Below are positions 24,757 through 36,582 of a stretch of DNA of 64,000 bases, piece after piece (the stretch's first letter is position 1; every line of letters starts with the position of its first letter). The notes under the pieces are model-generated. The model did not search any database, was not told the origin of the DNA, and saw only the letters and a list, made by a program, of their open reading frames with translations. The stretch comes from Tenggerimyces flavus (GTDB lineage Bacteria; Actinomycetota; Actinomycetes; Propionibacteriales; Actinopolymorphaceae). The stretch is from positions 6,138,001-6,202,000 of the forward strand of contig NZ_JAFBCM010000001.1 of the NCBI RefSeq assembly GCF_016907715.1. The letters are read 5' to 3'. Both the position numbers and the translations under genes were made by a program.

Positions 24757-27015
24757 TCAGTCGTCGAGCGCGTCCCGCAGACCGGGGACGTCGATCTCGA
24801 TCACCTCGACGTCGTCGGGCTTGCCGAGGATGCGGCCGTCGTTGCCCGGGAAATTGTTGTCGTTCGCGACCAGCACCTTGTCCCCGAACAGCGGCAGCAC
24901 GGTCTCGACCGACTGCAGCGGGAACGAGAACAGCTTGCCGACGCCGTACTCCCCCGGCCGGGCCGGCGTGGAGACGCCGTCCGGGTCGGCCATCCGCATC
25001 AGGTCGAGCGCCGTACGCCGCGGCAGCACGCCGTTGGCGTCCGCCTCGTCGAGGTCGGTGACGATCAGCTTCTTCGTCTTGGTGTCGATGCCCTCGGCGT
25101 TGTCGCGCTCGATCAGCACGAGCCGACGACCGTCGAGCACGGCCGCGTCGCCGACCATCAGGTCTGCCGTCTCGTTGCGGAACGTCCAGGTACGACCGGT
25201 GTACTCGTTGCGCTTCACCGAGAACTCGTACACGATCCGGCGCCGCTGGTCGGGATCGTCGGTCCGCGCGCCCTCGAGGATCGGGTACAGCGTCCAGCCG
25301 TCCTTGCTCACCGCCATCGCCTCGAAGCCCTTACTGGCAGGCAGATTCGGCTGCTCACCGAGTGCGAGGTCGGGCGACTGCGGCGACTTCGTCCCGTCCA
25401 GCAACGGGATCGGCGCCTGCAGCACCTTGCCGGTGGCGTCGACCTTGACCAGGTACGGGCCGAACTCCTCGCCCAGCCACAGGTTGCCGCGAGCGTCCCG
25501 CTGGAGCGACTCGAGGTCGAAGTCCGCGCCGGTCAGCAGCCTGTTCGGCGTGTCCTCGTTGACGATCGGGAACGGCACCTTGTGGTTCGGGTCGCGGACG
25601 CTGATGTACCCGTTCACCTTGATCTTGCCGGTGCGGTAGTTCGGCTCGATGTTGTACGCCCGCAGCAGGAAGTCGGCGGAGTTGGTCTTCGCGCCGAACC
25701 CGTTGTCGGGCATCGCGAGCAGTCGCTTGCCGGACAGGTCGTACGGGCTCGCCGGGATCACCGCGGAGAAGCCGGGGATCGGCTGGCCGTCGAACGGCGG
25801 CGTCACGCCGTTCACCGTGTCCGGCGGCAGCTGGTGCCCGGACGTCGGGCCGGGCTGGTACGCGGTCGCGCTGTACAGCGCCCGGGACAGCAGCGTGGGC
25901 TGCTCGGGCAGCCGGACCGAGAAGCGGTACAGCCGGGTGATCTGCGTCGCGCCACCGTTGTCGTCCGACAGCAGGAACAGCTCGCGCCGGTCGCCGCGCA
26001 GGTCGTCGCCGACGGCCATCGCCTCGATGTTGTCGAGCAGCGGGTTCGGCTGCGGCTGCTTGGCGGTCGCGCCGGACGGCGGGCAGGTGACGACGTCGAG
26101 CAGCAGCTGCTTGCCGATGAACGCGCGCGGGTCGGCCAGCGTCGCCAGCGAGGCGACGTCGGTGACGTCCGGCACGCCGGTGGCGGTCGCCCGGTAGGCG
26201 CGGACGGTGTTGCCCACACCAGCGACGAAGCCGCGCTCCATGACGATCAGCTGGTCGTCGCCGAGCGCGACCAGTTCGACGACGCCGAGCCCGGGGTCGG
26301 TGCGGTACGCGTACTGCGCCACCGGCTCGTACGCGCGGCCCGGCTTGCCCGAATACCGGATGAACCGGTTGAGCATGCCGTCGCTGGCGTCGGTGTCGTC
26401 GGCGGAGAGCGCGCCCTCCATGCCGGCGAAGAGCGTGCGACCGTCCGGCGTGACGCCGAGCGCCTCGAACGTCGCGTTCACGCTCGCCTCACCGTCGGGC
26501 GTGACGCGGAACCGGGCGGGAACGGGGAACTCGGCGACCTGCTTGCCGGTCGCACGGTTGAAGCGGCGGATGGACGGCTCGCGTTCGGACGACGCGAGGA
26601 TCGTCCTGCCGCCGCGCTCGGCGACGAGGCCCTCGCCGTCGAAGTCGGCGCCGGTGTACGGGGTCCCGTCGGCGCGCTTCAGCGTGGTCACCTTGCGGAC
26701 GGCGACGTCCAGCTTGCGGTGGGTGTCGATGCCCAGGTCGTAGAAGCGGGCCGGCGTCGTGCCGATGTTGTCGACCAGCGCGAGCGCCCGGTCGTGGCCG
26801 GTGAGCGCGAGGGCGGACAGGCCATTGACGGCGGTGCCCTCGAACGTGGTCTTGTCGAGCGCGTCGGAGAATCCGAGTAGGGAGGCGTCGGGCGAGCAGG
26901 GCGCCCCCTTCTCCCAGCCGTTGGCGACGCTACCGGCGTTGGCCGCGGGCGCGGCGGCGAGCAGAGCCGCACCAGTGGCGGCGGCGATGAGCAGATGGAG
27001 ACTGCGCGACTTCAA
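24757..27015 (-). CDS. Secreted esterase-like phytase-family protein
   Basis: 752 aa from TTG 27015, chosen because GGGAGG lies just upstream and the product begins with a clean signal peptide (KSRSLHLLIAAATG...PAANA). The mature protein is a beta-propeller type: FDGEGLVAERGGRTILASSE, GVTPDGRTLFAGMEGALS, and in the C-terminal half LLTGADFDLESLQRD, LWLGEEFGPYLVKVD, SKGFEAMAVSKDG. These are hallmarks of the 'esterase-like activity of phytase' domain (PF13449-type), with two copies of the propeller signature. The substrate is unknown; the family is exported. Confidence 0.88.
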   Translation of the reverse strand: MKSRSLHLLIAAATGAALLAAAPAANAGSVANGWEKGAPCSPDASLLGFSDALDKTTFEGTAVNGLSALALTGHDRALALVDNIGTTPARFYDLGIDTHRKLDVAVRKVTTLKRADGTPYTGADFDGEGLVAERGGRTILASSEREPSIRRFNRATGKQVAEFPVPARFRVTPDGEASVNATFEALGVTPDGRTLFAGMEGALSADDTDASDGMLNRFIRYSGKPGRAYEPVAQYAYRTDPGLGVVELVALGDDQLIVMERGFVAGVGNTVRAYRATATGVPDVTDVASLATLADPRAFIGKQLLLDVVTCPPSGATAKQPQPNPLLDNIEAMAVGDDLRGDRRELFLLSDDNGGATQITRLYRFSVRLPEQPTLLSRALYSATAYQPGPTSGHQLPPDTVNGVTPPFDGQPIPGFSAVIPASPYDLSGKRLLAMPDNGFGAKTNSADFLLRAYNIEPNYRTGKIKVNGYISVRDPNHKVPFPIVNEDTPNRLLTGADFDLESLQRDARGNLWLGEEFGPYLVKVDATGKVLQAPIPLLDGTKSPQSPDLALGEQPNLPASKGFEAMAVSKDGWTLYPILEGARTDDPDQRRRIVYEFSVKRNEYTGRTWTFRNETADLMVGDAAVLDGRRLVLIERDNAEGIDTKTKKLIVTDLDEADANGVLPRRTALDLMRMADPDGVSTPARPGEYGVGKLFSFPLQSVETVLPLFGDKVLVANDNNFPGNDGRILGKPDDVEVIEIDVPGLRDALDD

Positions 27016-27125
27016 GTTCCCTCCCGGGCATACGGACTTACTGCCTCGGCGTAGCACGAGACCCGATCGATCGAAGCGGATCGACCGGGTACGCGCCAGT
27101 CCAGGGCGGGCGAACAGCAGTTGAA

Positions 27126-29990
27126 CTACTGCACGCAGGGGTTGCCTTGGGGGTGGGCCGTCGTGCCGGCGACGCCGGCGCGGGCCTCGCCGAGCACGAC
27201 GCTGCCGAGCAGGGTCTGCAGGTCGACGGCCCGTTGGGTGACGCCGGTGGCGGTCGTGGTGGTGCTGTTCAGCTTGAGCGTGCCGAGCAGGAGCGGAACG
27301 GTCACCGGCTGGCTGCCGACCGGGATGGCGATGCCGTTGACCTTGAGCGCTCCGATGCTCGAGCTGCCGCGGTGGGTGGGTGTCGCCCCGGCACAGCTGG
27401 TGCTGGCCGTGGCATTGACGGCGCCGAGCTCGATCGTCAGGCCGATCGTGCTGAGCTTGGTGGTGCCGACCTGCGCGGTGGCCTGGGCTTCGCCATCTGC
27501 CGCCTGGGTGGTGACCCGTGGGGTTGCGGCCTGGATCCTCAGCAAGCCGAGGTTGACGTTGAGGCCGGCGCTCTGCCTCGCGTCGTTCACGCAAGGGGTG
27601 AACGGGGCGTTGGCGGTCAGGCTGAGGACGTTCGCCCGGCAGCCGAACACGCCGTTCCGGTCGTCGTCTCGGATCGTGCCGGTCCCCTGGCCGTCCTGGA
27701 TCGTCGCGCCCTCGGGGCTGGACAGCTGAAGGGTGAACGTCTCGTCGAGCTCGTCGACCGCGTCCTGCACGGTGGAGACCGCGATCTGCTTGGTCGTCTC
27801 GCCCGCGGCGAAGGTGACGACGCCGCTCCCCGCGACGAAGTCGCCCGGCGCTGCCGCCGTCCCGTTCGCCGTGGCGTAGCGCACCGTGGCGGGTCCGCTG
27901 GCCGGTCGATCCAACGACACCGTGAACGTCGCCGCGCCGCCCTCAGCCGTCGAGGCGTCGCCGACGCTCAGCGCAGGTGGGATCTCCACGTCGTCGTTGA
28001 CGATCGTGCCGACGCCCTGGCCGTCGGCGATCGTCGCGCCCGTGGCTGCGGACAGGTTGACGGTGAACGTCTCGTCCGGCTCCACCGCCGTGTCACCGAC
28101 CACCGGCACGTTGAACGTGGCCGACGTGCTGCCGGCCGGGATCGTCACCTGGCCGGCCGAGTCCGTGTAGTCCCCCGGCGCCACCGCGGAACCGTCCGCG
28201 GTCTCGTAGCCCACCGACACCGGACCGGTGGCGACGCGGTCCAGCCGAACCGCGAACGTCGCCGCCGTCGTCCCCGTATCGCCCTCGTCGACCGACACGT
28301 CGCCCACGCTCAGCGCGGGCTGGAGCTCCCGGTCATCGTCGACGATCGTCCCCACACCCTGTCCGTCGGCGATGGTCGCGCCCGTGGCTGCGGACAGGTT
28401 GACGGTGAACGTCTCGTCCGGTTCCACCGCCGTGTCACCCACCACGGGCACGACGATCTGCTGGCTGATCGCACCCGGCGCGAACGTCACCTCACCACTC
28501 GTGGCAACGAAGTCACTCGGCGCCGTCGCCGTGCCATCAGAGGTGGTAAACCGCACCGTCACCGGCTCCGGACTCGCCTCATCGAGCGTCACCGCGAACG
28601 TCGCCGACGTCGTACCCGAATCGCCCTCCGGCACGGACACATCGCCAATCGACAACCCAGCAGGCGAACCCTCACGATCGTCATCGACGATCGTCCCCAC
28701 ACCCTGCCCGTCGGCGATGGTCGCCCCGACGGCCTCGGACACGTTCACGGTGAACGTCTCGTCCGGCTCCACAGCCGTGTCACCCACCACCGGCACGACG
28801 ATCTGCTGGCTGACCGCACCCGGCGCGAAAATCACCTCACCACTCGTGGCGACGAAGTCCCCCGGCGCAGTCGCCGTGCCATCGGCGGTGGAGAAGCGCA
28901 CCGTCACCGGCTCCGGACTCGCCTCATCGAGCGTCACCGCGAACGTCGCCGACGACACCCCCGAATCCCCTTCCGGCACAGACACATCGCCGATCCGGAG
29001 ATTCGTCGACTGTCCCGGCACGTCCACGGTGATCGACTGGGTGTAGCCGGTCGAGACTCCGTTGATCCGGTAGTCGACCGCGCACCCGTACGTTCCCGGC
29101 GCCGCGTCCGCGCGGACGCCGATCGTCTGCTGGAACACCGCGTTGGCACCGCTGGGCACCGTCGACGTGGACGGGGAGAACCCCACGGTCAGGGCCGGGT
29201 CGCACGAAGTGACGGTGGGCGCGACGATCACGTCCAGCGCACGGATCCCGTCCAGCAGCCCCTGGGCAACGGCGTTCGCGGCGGTCGGCGGAAGGAGCTC
29301 ACCCCTGGTCGCCGCGGTGAGGGCCGAGGCCTGTCCGAGGGCGTCGAGACCGCCACCAGCGCCGTCGGTGAGCGGGACCGCCACGACCCGAATACCCTGC
29401 GCCTGGAGAGCCTGAATCGCGTCCTGCTGGGTGTGTCCCATGCTCGGGTCATGGGAACGCGCGTCGCCGAACCAGGCGACGATGCGCGTCGTGTTCGGGC
29501 GGAACGCGAACGCGTCCGTGCCGATCCGGTAGTGCGCGTTGATGAAATCGGTCCACGGCGCCCCGCCGCCTCCGACGTTGAGCAGCCAGTCGTCGACACC
29601 GTTCGCGACCGCGTTCTCGTCGCTCGTCAACGGAGTGTTGACGTGGAACGCCCGGGTGTTGCGCTGCTCCTTGTACTCCGCGACCGCGAACTGCGCCTCG
29701 GGCTGCGCGGCCTTCACCTCGCCGACGATGCGCCGAATGTTCTGGCTCACGTTCGCCAGCACCGGCTGCATGCTGCCGGTGGTGTCCGCCAGGAGCACGA
29801 TGTCCGGCCTGGGAGCGGTCGGCGGCGTCGTCACCGTCGCGGCGATCGTCTGGCTCTCGCCGGACCCGAGCGTCAGGTCCACGGTCGCGGGGTCGATGCC
29901 GGGCGCGGCCGCGGCGGGCGACGCCGGGACGACCACGAGGCTCAGGGCGGCGGCGAGCACGAGACAGACAGCACGCGGCAAAGTACGCAT
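27126..29990 (-). CDS. Secreted vWA - Calx-beta (x4) surface protein
   Basis: 954 aa from ATG 29990 (TAACTT 7 nt upstream; a start 27 nt earlier has no support). Signal peptide RAVCLVLAAALSLVVV...PAAAA. Residues about 40-240 form a von Willebrand A domain with a MIDAS-like DIVLLADTTGSM. Four Calx-beta repeats follow, each starting like GDVSVPEGDSG and ending DDD(R); the first two are nearly identical. The last 160 residues (RANVLSLTANAPFTPC, LGTLKLNSTTTTATG, GNPCVQ) look like a choice-of-anchor type domain. A cell-surface adhesion role is inferred. Confidence 0.88.
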   Translation of the reverse strand: MRTLPRAVCLVLAAALSLVVVPASPAAAAPGIDPATVDLTLGSGESQTIAATVTTPPTAPRPDIVLLADTTGSMQPVLANVSQNIRRIVGEVKAAQPEAQFAVAEYKEQRNTRAFHVNTPLTSDENAVANGVDDWLLNVGGGGAPWTDFINAHYRIGTDAFAFRPNTTRIVAWFGDARSHDPSMGHTQQDAIQALQAQGIRVVAVPLTDGAGGGLDALGQASALTAATRGELLPPTAANAVAQGLLDGIRALDVIVAPTVTSCDPALTVGFSPSTSTVPSGANAVFQQTIGVRADAAPGTYGCAVDYRINGVSTGYTQSITVDVPGQSTNLRIGDVSVPEGDSGVSSATFAVTLDEASPEPVTVRFSTADGTATAPGDFVATSGEVIFAPGAVSQQIVVPVVGDTAVEPDETFTVNVSEAVGATIADGQGVGTIVDDDREGSPAGLSIGDVSVPEGDSGTTSATFAVTLDEASPEPVTVRFTTSDGTATAPSDFVATSGEVTFAPGAISQQIVVPVVGDTAVEPDETFTVNLSAATGATIADGQGVGTIVDDDRELQPALSVGDVSVDEGDTGTTAATFAVRLDRVATGPVSVGYETADGSAVAPGDYTDSAGQVTIPAGSTSATFNVPVVGDTAVEPDETFTVNLSAATGATIADGQGVGTIVNDDVEIPPALSVGDASTAEGGAATFTVSLDRPASGPATVRYATANGTAAAPGDFVAGSGVVTFAAGETTKQIAVSTVQDAVDELDETFTLQLSSPEGATIQDGQGTGTIRDDDRNGVFGCRANVLSLTANAPFTPCVNDARQSAGLNVNLGLLRIQAATPRVTTQAADGEAQATAQVGTTKLSTIGLTIELGAVNATASTSCAGATPTHRGSSSIGALKVNGIAIPVGSQPVTVPLLLGTLKLNSTTTTATGVTQRAVDLQTLLGSVVLGEARAGVAGTTAHPQGNPCVQ

Positions 29991-30023
29991 GGCCGGCAAG
30001 TTAGGCGCGCCCGCCACCCGTGC

Positions 30024-32717
<2,694 letters not shown>

Positions 32718-32746
32718 GGCCAGCTCCTTCCCGTGACAGGTTCTCG

Positions 32747-33586
32747 CTACGTGGGATGCCCCGTAACCGGGGTGAACACACGTCGCTCCTCGCGCAACCG
32801 CTGCCGGGCGCGCTTGACCGCGGGGTGAACGGGCATGGGAACGGCCTTGAGAGCGGTGCGCACGGCCTTGAGCGTGAGCGTGGTCGTGAAGTCCGTCGTG
32901 GGAAGGACGGGCACGCCGTACATGCGGCGCGCCCAGCCGGGCATGCTCGCGAACGCGAGCACGATCAGGCCCGGGGTGCCGAGCTTGAGGAATGCGAGAT
33001 TCTTGGGTAGCGGCGGGTTGAACGTGTTTCGCAAGCCCTGCTTGGCCTCGTCGCTCGCATAGAGCTTTGGCCGCAGCCCGTCGAAGTAGTCGGCGAGCTC
33101 TCCGCGCGACTTCGGCACGCTGTCGTACGGGATGCCGACCACCTCGGCGGCCCGCCGCTGCTCGTCGACGTACTGGTCGGCGTCCCTGTCGTTGTCGAGG
33201 ATGCCGGAGCGGCCCGCGATGTCGACGTAGGAGTCGATCTCACCGCAGTGCACCCAGAGCAGGCTGTCGACCTCGTCGAGCCGGAACGTCTCGTCGGTGT
33301 CCGGGTCGTACCCGGTGAGGCTCTCGTGGATGTCGCGCACACGCCGGGCCAGCCGTTCGACCTCGTCGGTGCTACCGAACGTCCGCACGGTCACGAACTC
33401 GGTCGTGCGCAGGAACCTCGCCCACGCCTTCTTGCGGTCGAACAGCGCGGAGTTCTGATACGTGGCGCGCATCACGCGCGCGTTCAGGGACTGCAGGAAG
33501 AGGGCGCGGAAGCCGGCGACCCAGAGGATCGGATCGACGTGGACCCGCCAGGTGACCGATCGGGGTCCGAACAGGCCTTCGTCCAT
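32747..33586 (-). CDS. MpaB-type oxygenase-like (DUF2236) protein
   Basis: 279 aa from ATG 33586 (TACGTT 6 nt upstream); the longer start at ATG 33622 adds 12 residues and is the alternative. The family landmarks are GLFGPRSVTWRVHVDP at the start, RFLRTTEFVTVRTFGS, and the LWVHCGEIDSYV segment containing the conserved His likely to bind heme. A hydrophobic LIVLAFASMPGWARRMYG near the end is typical. The MpaB/latex-oxygenase relatives act on lipids or rubber; the substrate here is unknown. Confidence 0.87.
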   Translation of the reverse strand: MDEGLFGPRSVTWRVHVDPILWVAGFRALFLQSLNARVMRATYQNSALFDRKKAWARFLRTTEFVTVRTFGSTDEVERLARRVRDIHESLTGYDPDTDETFRLDEVDSLLWVHCGEIDSYVDIAGRSGILDNDRDADQYVDEQRRAAEVVGIPYDSVPKSRGELADYFDGLRPKLYASDEAKQGLRNTFNPPLPKNLAFLKLGTPGLIVLAFASMPGWARRMYGVPVLPTTDFTTTLTLKAVRTALKAVPMPVHPAVKRARQRLREERRVFTPVTGHPT

Positions 33587-33652
33587 GAGCTGAACGTACG
33601 CCGCCGTCCCTGCCCGGTCCATGGCCCGCGAACGTCACGCTCGTCACGTTCG

Positions 33653-34063
33653 CTAACGCGTGACGGGCGGAGCAGGTGGGGAGACGGTGTGCAGGAACGA
33701 CACCAGGTCGTCGGTCGTGTAGCCCGCGACACCGGCTCGGTGCGCGGCCATCAGGAGGAGCTGGCCGGTGATCGCCGCGCCGTGCCCGTCCGTTCCGTCG
33801 TCGGACCATTCCCAGAGCTTCTCCACGCCCAGGTCGTTCAGCAGGAAGCCGTGCTCGGCCCGGACCTCCGCGCACACCTCGCGCACCGCGTCCAGCAGCC
33901 TGGGCGCCTCGCGCCGGCAGTTCAGCCCGAACATGCCGTCGAAGTCGGCCGGTACGCAGCCGGCCGGAGGGGAGGCCTTCACGGCGTCGTAACGGGGATC
34001 CTCGAACCGCGGCGGCAGCTCGTCGACCGGGCAGTGGAGGAGGACGAAGTCATGCACGGGCAT
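33653..34063 (-). CDS. Uncharacterised small protein
   Basis: 136 aa from ATG 34063, preceded by TAGTCT eight nt upstream, which argues for this start over the earlier in-frame ATG. No family recognised. Visible: FVLLHCPVDELPPRF, GMFGLNCRREAPRLL, a helical middle, and a Pro-rich end. No signal peptide or membrane helix. It is transcribed toward the DUF2236 gene with 66 nt between, and could share a transcript with it. Confidence 0.7.
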   Translation of the reverse strand: MPVHDFVLLHCPVDELPPRFEDPRYDAVKASPPAGCVPADFDGMFGLNCRREAPRLLDAVREVCAEVRAEHGFLLNDLGVEKLWEWSDDGTDGHGAAITGQLLLMAAHRAGVAGYTTDDLVSFLHTVSPPAPPVTR

Positions 34064-34137
34064 AGCCGCACAGACTACGCCTCCGAGGGGTGAGCCCGCG
34101 CCCAGAAGCACGGCACGGGCTCCCCGTCAGCGGGTGC

Positions 34138-35826
34138 TCATGGACGCGCGGTCTCCCAGGCCACCGTCGCGTCGATGATCGCCTGCGCATCCGCGCCGGC
34201 CAGTGCCCGCGCCGCGGCGGCGGGCGGCTTGTCGTACACCTGGTGCAGCGTCCGGTCGCCGTCCTCGACGACGTACGACCGCCGCGTGAACGCCGGCACG
34301 CCCTCCGACCGAACGGTCGGCAGGCAACGGAAGTCGGCCCGCAGTTCGTCCCGCGAGATCGTCGTCCGCACATACCCGCGCAGGTTGTTGTAGAACTTCA
34401 GGTGCGGGTTGATCTGCAGGAACGGGTGGTCGGCCGGGTTGGAGTCGCCGCCGTCACCGCCCGACGTGATCGACGAGCACACCAGCTCCGTCCCCACCGA
34501 GGGGCCGGTCGGGTCGTCGTAGTCGGTCTTCAGCTCCGAAGCCCAGTGCGCGTGCACGTCGCCGGTCAGCACGACCGGGTTGCGTACGTCGGCGTCCAGC
34601 CAGCCCTGCGTGATCCGCGACCGCGACGCCACGTACCCGTCCCACGAGTCCATGCTCGTCACCTTCAACGGACCCGCGTTGTTGTCGCGCTGCGCGAAGA
34701 ACACCTGCTGGCCGATCACGTCCCACCGCGCCCGCGAGCGGTGGAAGCCGTCGATCAGCCACTCCTCCTGCTTTCCGCCGGTGATCGAGCGGGCCGGGTC
34801 GACCGCGGCCGAGCAGTCCTTGTAGCCGTCGTTGCAGCCTTGGTCGTCGCGGTACTGGCGGGTGTCGAGCATGTGGAAGTTGGCCAGCTTGCCCCAGCGG
34901 ATCCGCCGATACAGCTGCATGTCGATGCCGCGCGGGATCGACGTACGGCGCAGCGGCATGTTCTCGTAGTAGGCCTTGAACGCGGCCGCGCGCCGAGTCA
35001 GGAACGCCTCGCCGGCGGGCGTCTGAGTGCCGGCCTCGGGCGACTCGTCCGCCCAGTTGTTCTCGAGCTCGTGGTCGTCCCACACGACGAGCCACGGCGC
35101 GATCGCGTGCGCCGCCTGCAGGTGCGGGTCGGTCTTGTACTGGGCGTGCCGCTGCCGGTACGTCTCCAGCGTGATCGTCTCGGGACCTTCGTGGTCGCGC
35201 ACGTTCCCACCGGGCGCGACGTAGGCGTTCTTCGTGTACTCGTACTGGTAGTCGCCGAGGTGCAGGATCAGGTCGGGCTCGTCGGCGGCGAGCGCGCCGT
35301 ACGCGGTGAACAGGCCGTGCTCGTACTGGCTGCAGGAGACGAAGCTCATCTCCAGCTTGCTGCCCCAGTCGTTCGGGTGCGGGGCGGTCCGCGTGCGCGC
35401 GGTCACGGTCACGTACGGGCCGACCCGGAACCGGTACCAGTACTCGCGGTCGTCCTGCAGGTGAGTCAGCTCGACGTGCACGGTGTGGCCGTGCTCGGGG
35501 CGGGCGATCGCCGTGCCCTGGCGGACGACGTGGCGGAACCGCTCGTCCTTCGCGAGCTGCCAGCGGACCGGCACGGACTCGTTCGGCATGCCGCCGAGCC
35601 CGTCCTCGGCGAGCGGCGTGGGGGCGAGGCGGGTCCACAGGACGACGCCGTCGGGGCTGGGGTCGCCGGACGCGACGCCGAGCGTGAACGGGTTCTGGCG
35701 CAGGTAGCTGGGCTTGGCGCCCGCGCTCGCGATCTCTGGCAAGGCTGGCAGCGCGAGCAGCGAGCCGGCGGCGAGGCCGCCGACGACGAACGTACGACGG
35801 CCAAGCGCCGATGTGGGCTGGGACAA
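34138..35826 (-). CDS. phoD: PhoD-type alkaline phosphatase, Tat-exported
   Basis: 562 aa from TTG 35826 with GGAGGT 5 nt upstream; no ATG or GTG gives a better start. The N-terminus SALGRRTFVVGGLAAGS is a Tat signal. PhoD core: LGVASGDPSPDGVVLWTRL, SCSQYEHGLF, HLGDYQYEY, VVWDDHELENNW (metal-binding DDH and N), and LTGDVHAHWASEL. The enzyme is a secreted phosphodiesterase/phosphatase, with Fe(III)/Ca(II) in the family. No Pho box was found by eye upstream. Confidence 0.94.
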   Translation of the reverse strand: MSQPTSALGRRTFVVGGLAAGSLLALPALPEIASAGAKPSYLRQNPFTLGVASGDPSPDGVVLWTRLAPTPLAEDGLGGMPNESVPVRWQLAKDERFRHVVRQGTAIARPEHGHTVHVELTHLQDDREYWYRFRVGPYVTVTARTRTAPHPNDWGSKLEMSFVSCSQYEHGLFTAYGALAADEPDLILHLGDYQYEYTKNAYVAPGGNVRDHEGPETITLETYRQRHAQYKTDPHLQAAHAIAPWLVVWDDHELENNWADESPEAGTQTPAGEAFLTRRAAAFKAYYENMPLRRTSIPRGIDMQLYRRIRWGKLANFHMLDTRQYRDDQGCNDGYKDCSAAVDPARSITGGKQEEWLIDGFHRSRARWDVIGQQVFFAQRDNNAGPLKVTSMDSWDGYVASRSRITQGWLDADVRNPVVLTGDVHAHWASELKTDYDDPTGPSVGTELVCSSITSGGDGGDSNPADHPFLQINPHLKFYNNLRGYVRTTISRDELRADFRCLPTVRSEGVPAFTRRSYVVEDGDRTLHQVYDKPPAAAARALAGADAQAIIDATVAWETARP

Positions 35827-35954
35827 AATGCACCTCCGCGGGAGATTCGGCTCGCGGGCCACGATTGCCCCAGCAGGTGAGGGAATGGCAACGGGCGGAT
35901 GGCCAGCAGTGTCGAGTCCCGACCGGCTTCGGACAGGCGACCTCGCTGCTGGGG

Positions 35955-36488
35955 CTATTGCCGTGCGCGGAGTCCGTCCATGATCAGCTCGACGATCCGC
36001 TTCGCCCGCGCCTCGCCGTCGTTCGCCGGGTCGAGGCGCCAGAGCACGCTGAGCTGGAGCAGGACGTCCTCCGGGTCGATCCCCTTCTTGAGCGTGCCCG
36101 CCTCGACACCCGCGTCGAGCAGCTGCCGGATCGCGCCGACGAAGGGTCCGTAGTACTCGGCGTCGTTCACCGCCGCGTGGATCACCTCCGACATGCCGTA
36201 CTTCATCCGCCCGTACCTCGCGACCTCCGCGAACCAGGCCCGCAGCGCCTCCAGCGGCTTCCGCTCGGTGAGCAACGCCGGGACGAGCTGGATCAGCCGT
36301 TCGATGTGGTGCCGGTAGAGCGCGACGATCAGCGACTCGCGGGTCGGGAAATGCCGGTAGAGCGTGCCGATGCCCACGCCGGCCTGCTTGGCCACGGCGG
36401 AGAGCGAGGCGTCGGCCGACTTCGCGAACGACACACGGGCGGCGGCGAGCAGGCGTTCGCGGTTCTGGACGGCGTCCGCGCGAGCCAC
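35955..36488 (-). CDS. TetR-family transcriptional regulator
   Basis: 177 aa from GTG 36488 with AAGGAG 8 nt upstream. N-terminal TetR helix-turn-helix: RERLLAAARVSFAKS then LSAVAKQAGVGIGTLYRHFP. The C-terminal ligand domain is helical and unassigned. Divergently transcribed from the extended SDR gene, with the palindrome AACGGAGGGCTCTCCGTT in between as a likely operator, so it probably represses that gene and itself. Confidence 0.95.
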   Translation of the reverse strand: MARADAVQNRERLLAAARVSFAKSADASLSAVAKQAGVGIGTLYRHFPTRESLIVALYRHHIERLIQLVPALLTERKPLEALRAWFAEVARYGRMKYGMSEVIHAAVNDAEYYGPFVGAIRQLLDAGVEAGTLKKGIDPEDVLLQLSVLWRLDPANDGEARAKRIVELIMDGLRARQ

Positions 36489-36542
36489 GGGTGACGCTCC
36501 TTCCTTGCGAACCGGAGGGGGCTCCGGTAACGTCTCGATCGT

Positions 36543-36560
36543 AACGGAGGGCTCTCCGTT
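36543..36560. promoter_or_regulatory. Putative TetR operator
   Basis: AACGGAGGGCTCTCCGTT has 7-bp inverted arms AACGGAG / CTCCGTT around four bases. It lies in the divergent gap, 22 nt before ATG 36583 and near the regulator start, as expected for the operator of the adjacent TetR protein. Confidence 0.6.
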
Positions 36561-36582
36561 TCATCCTATACAGGAGATGTCG

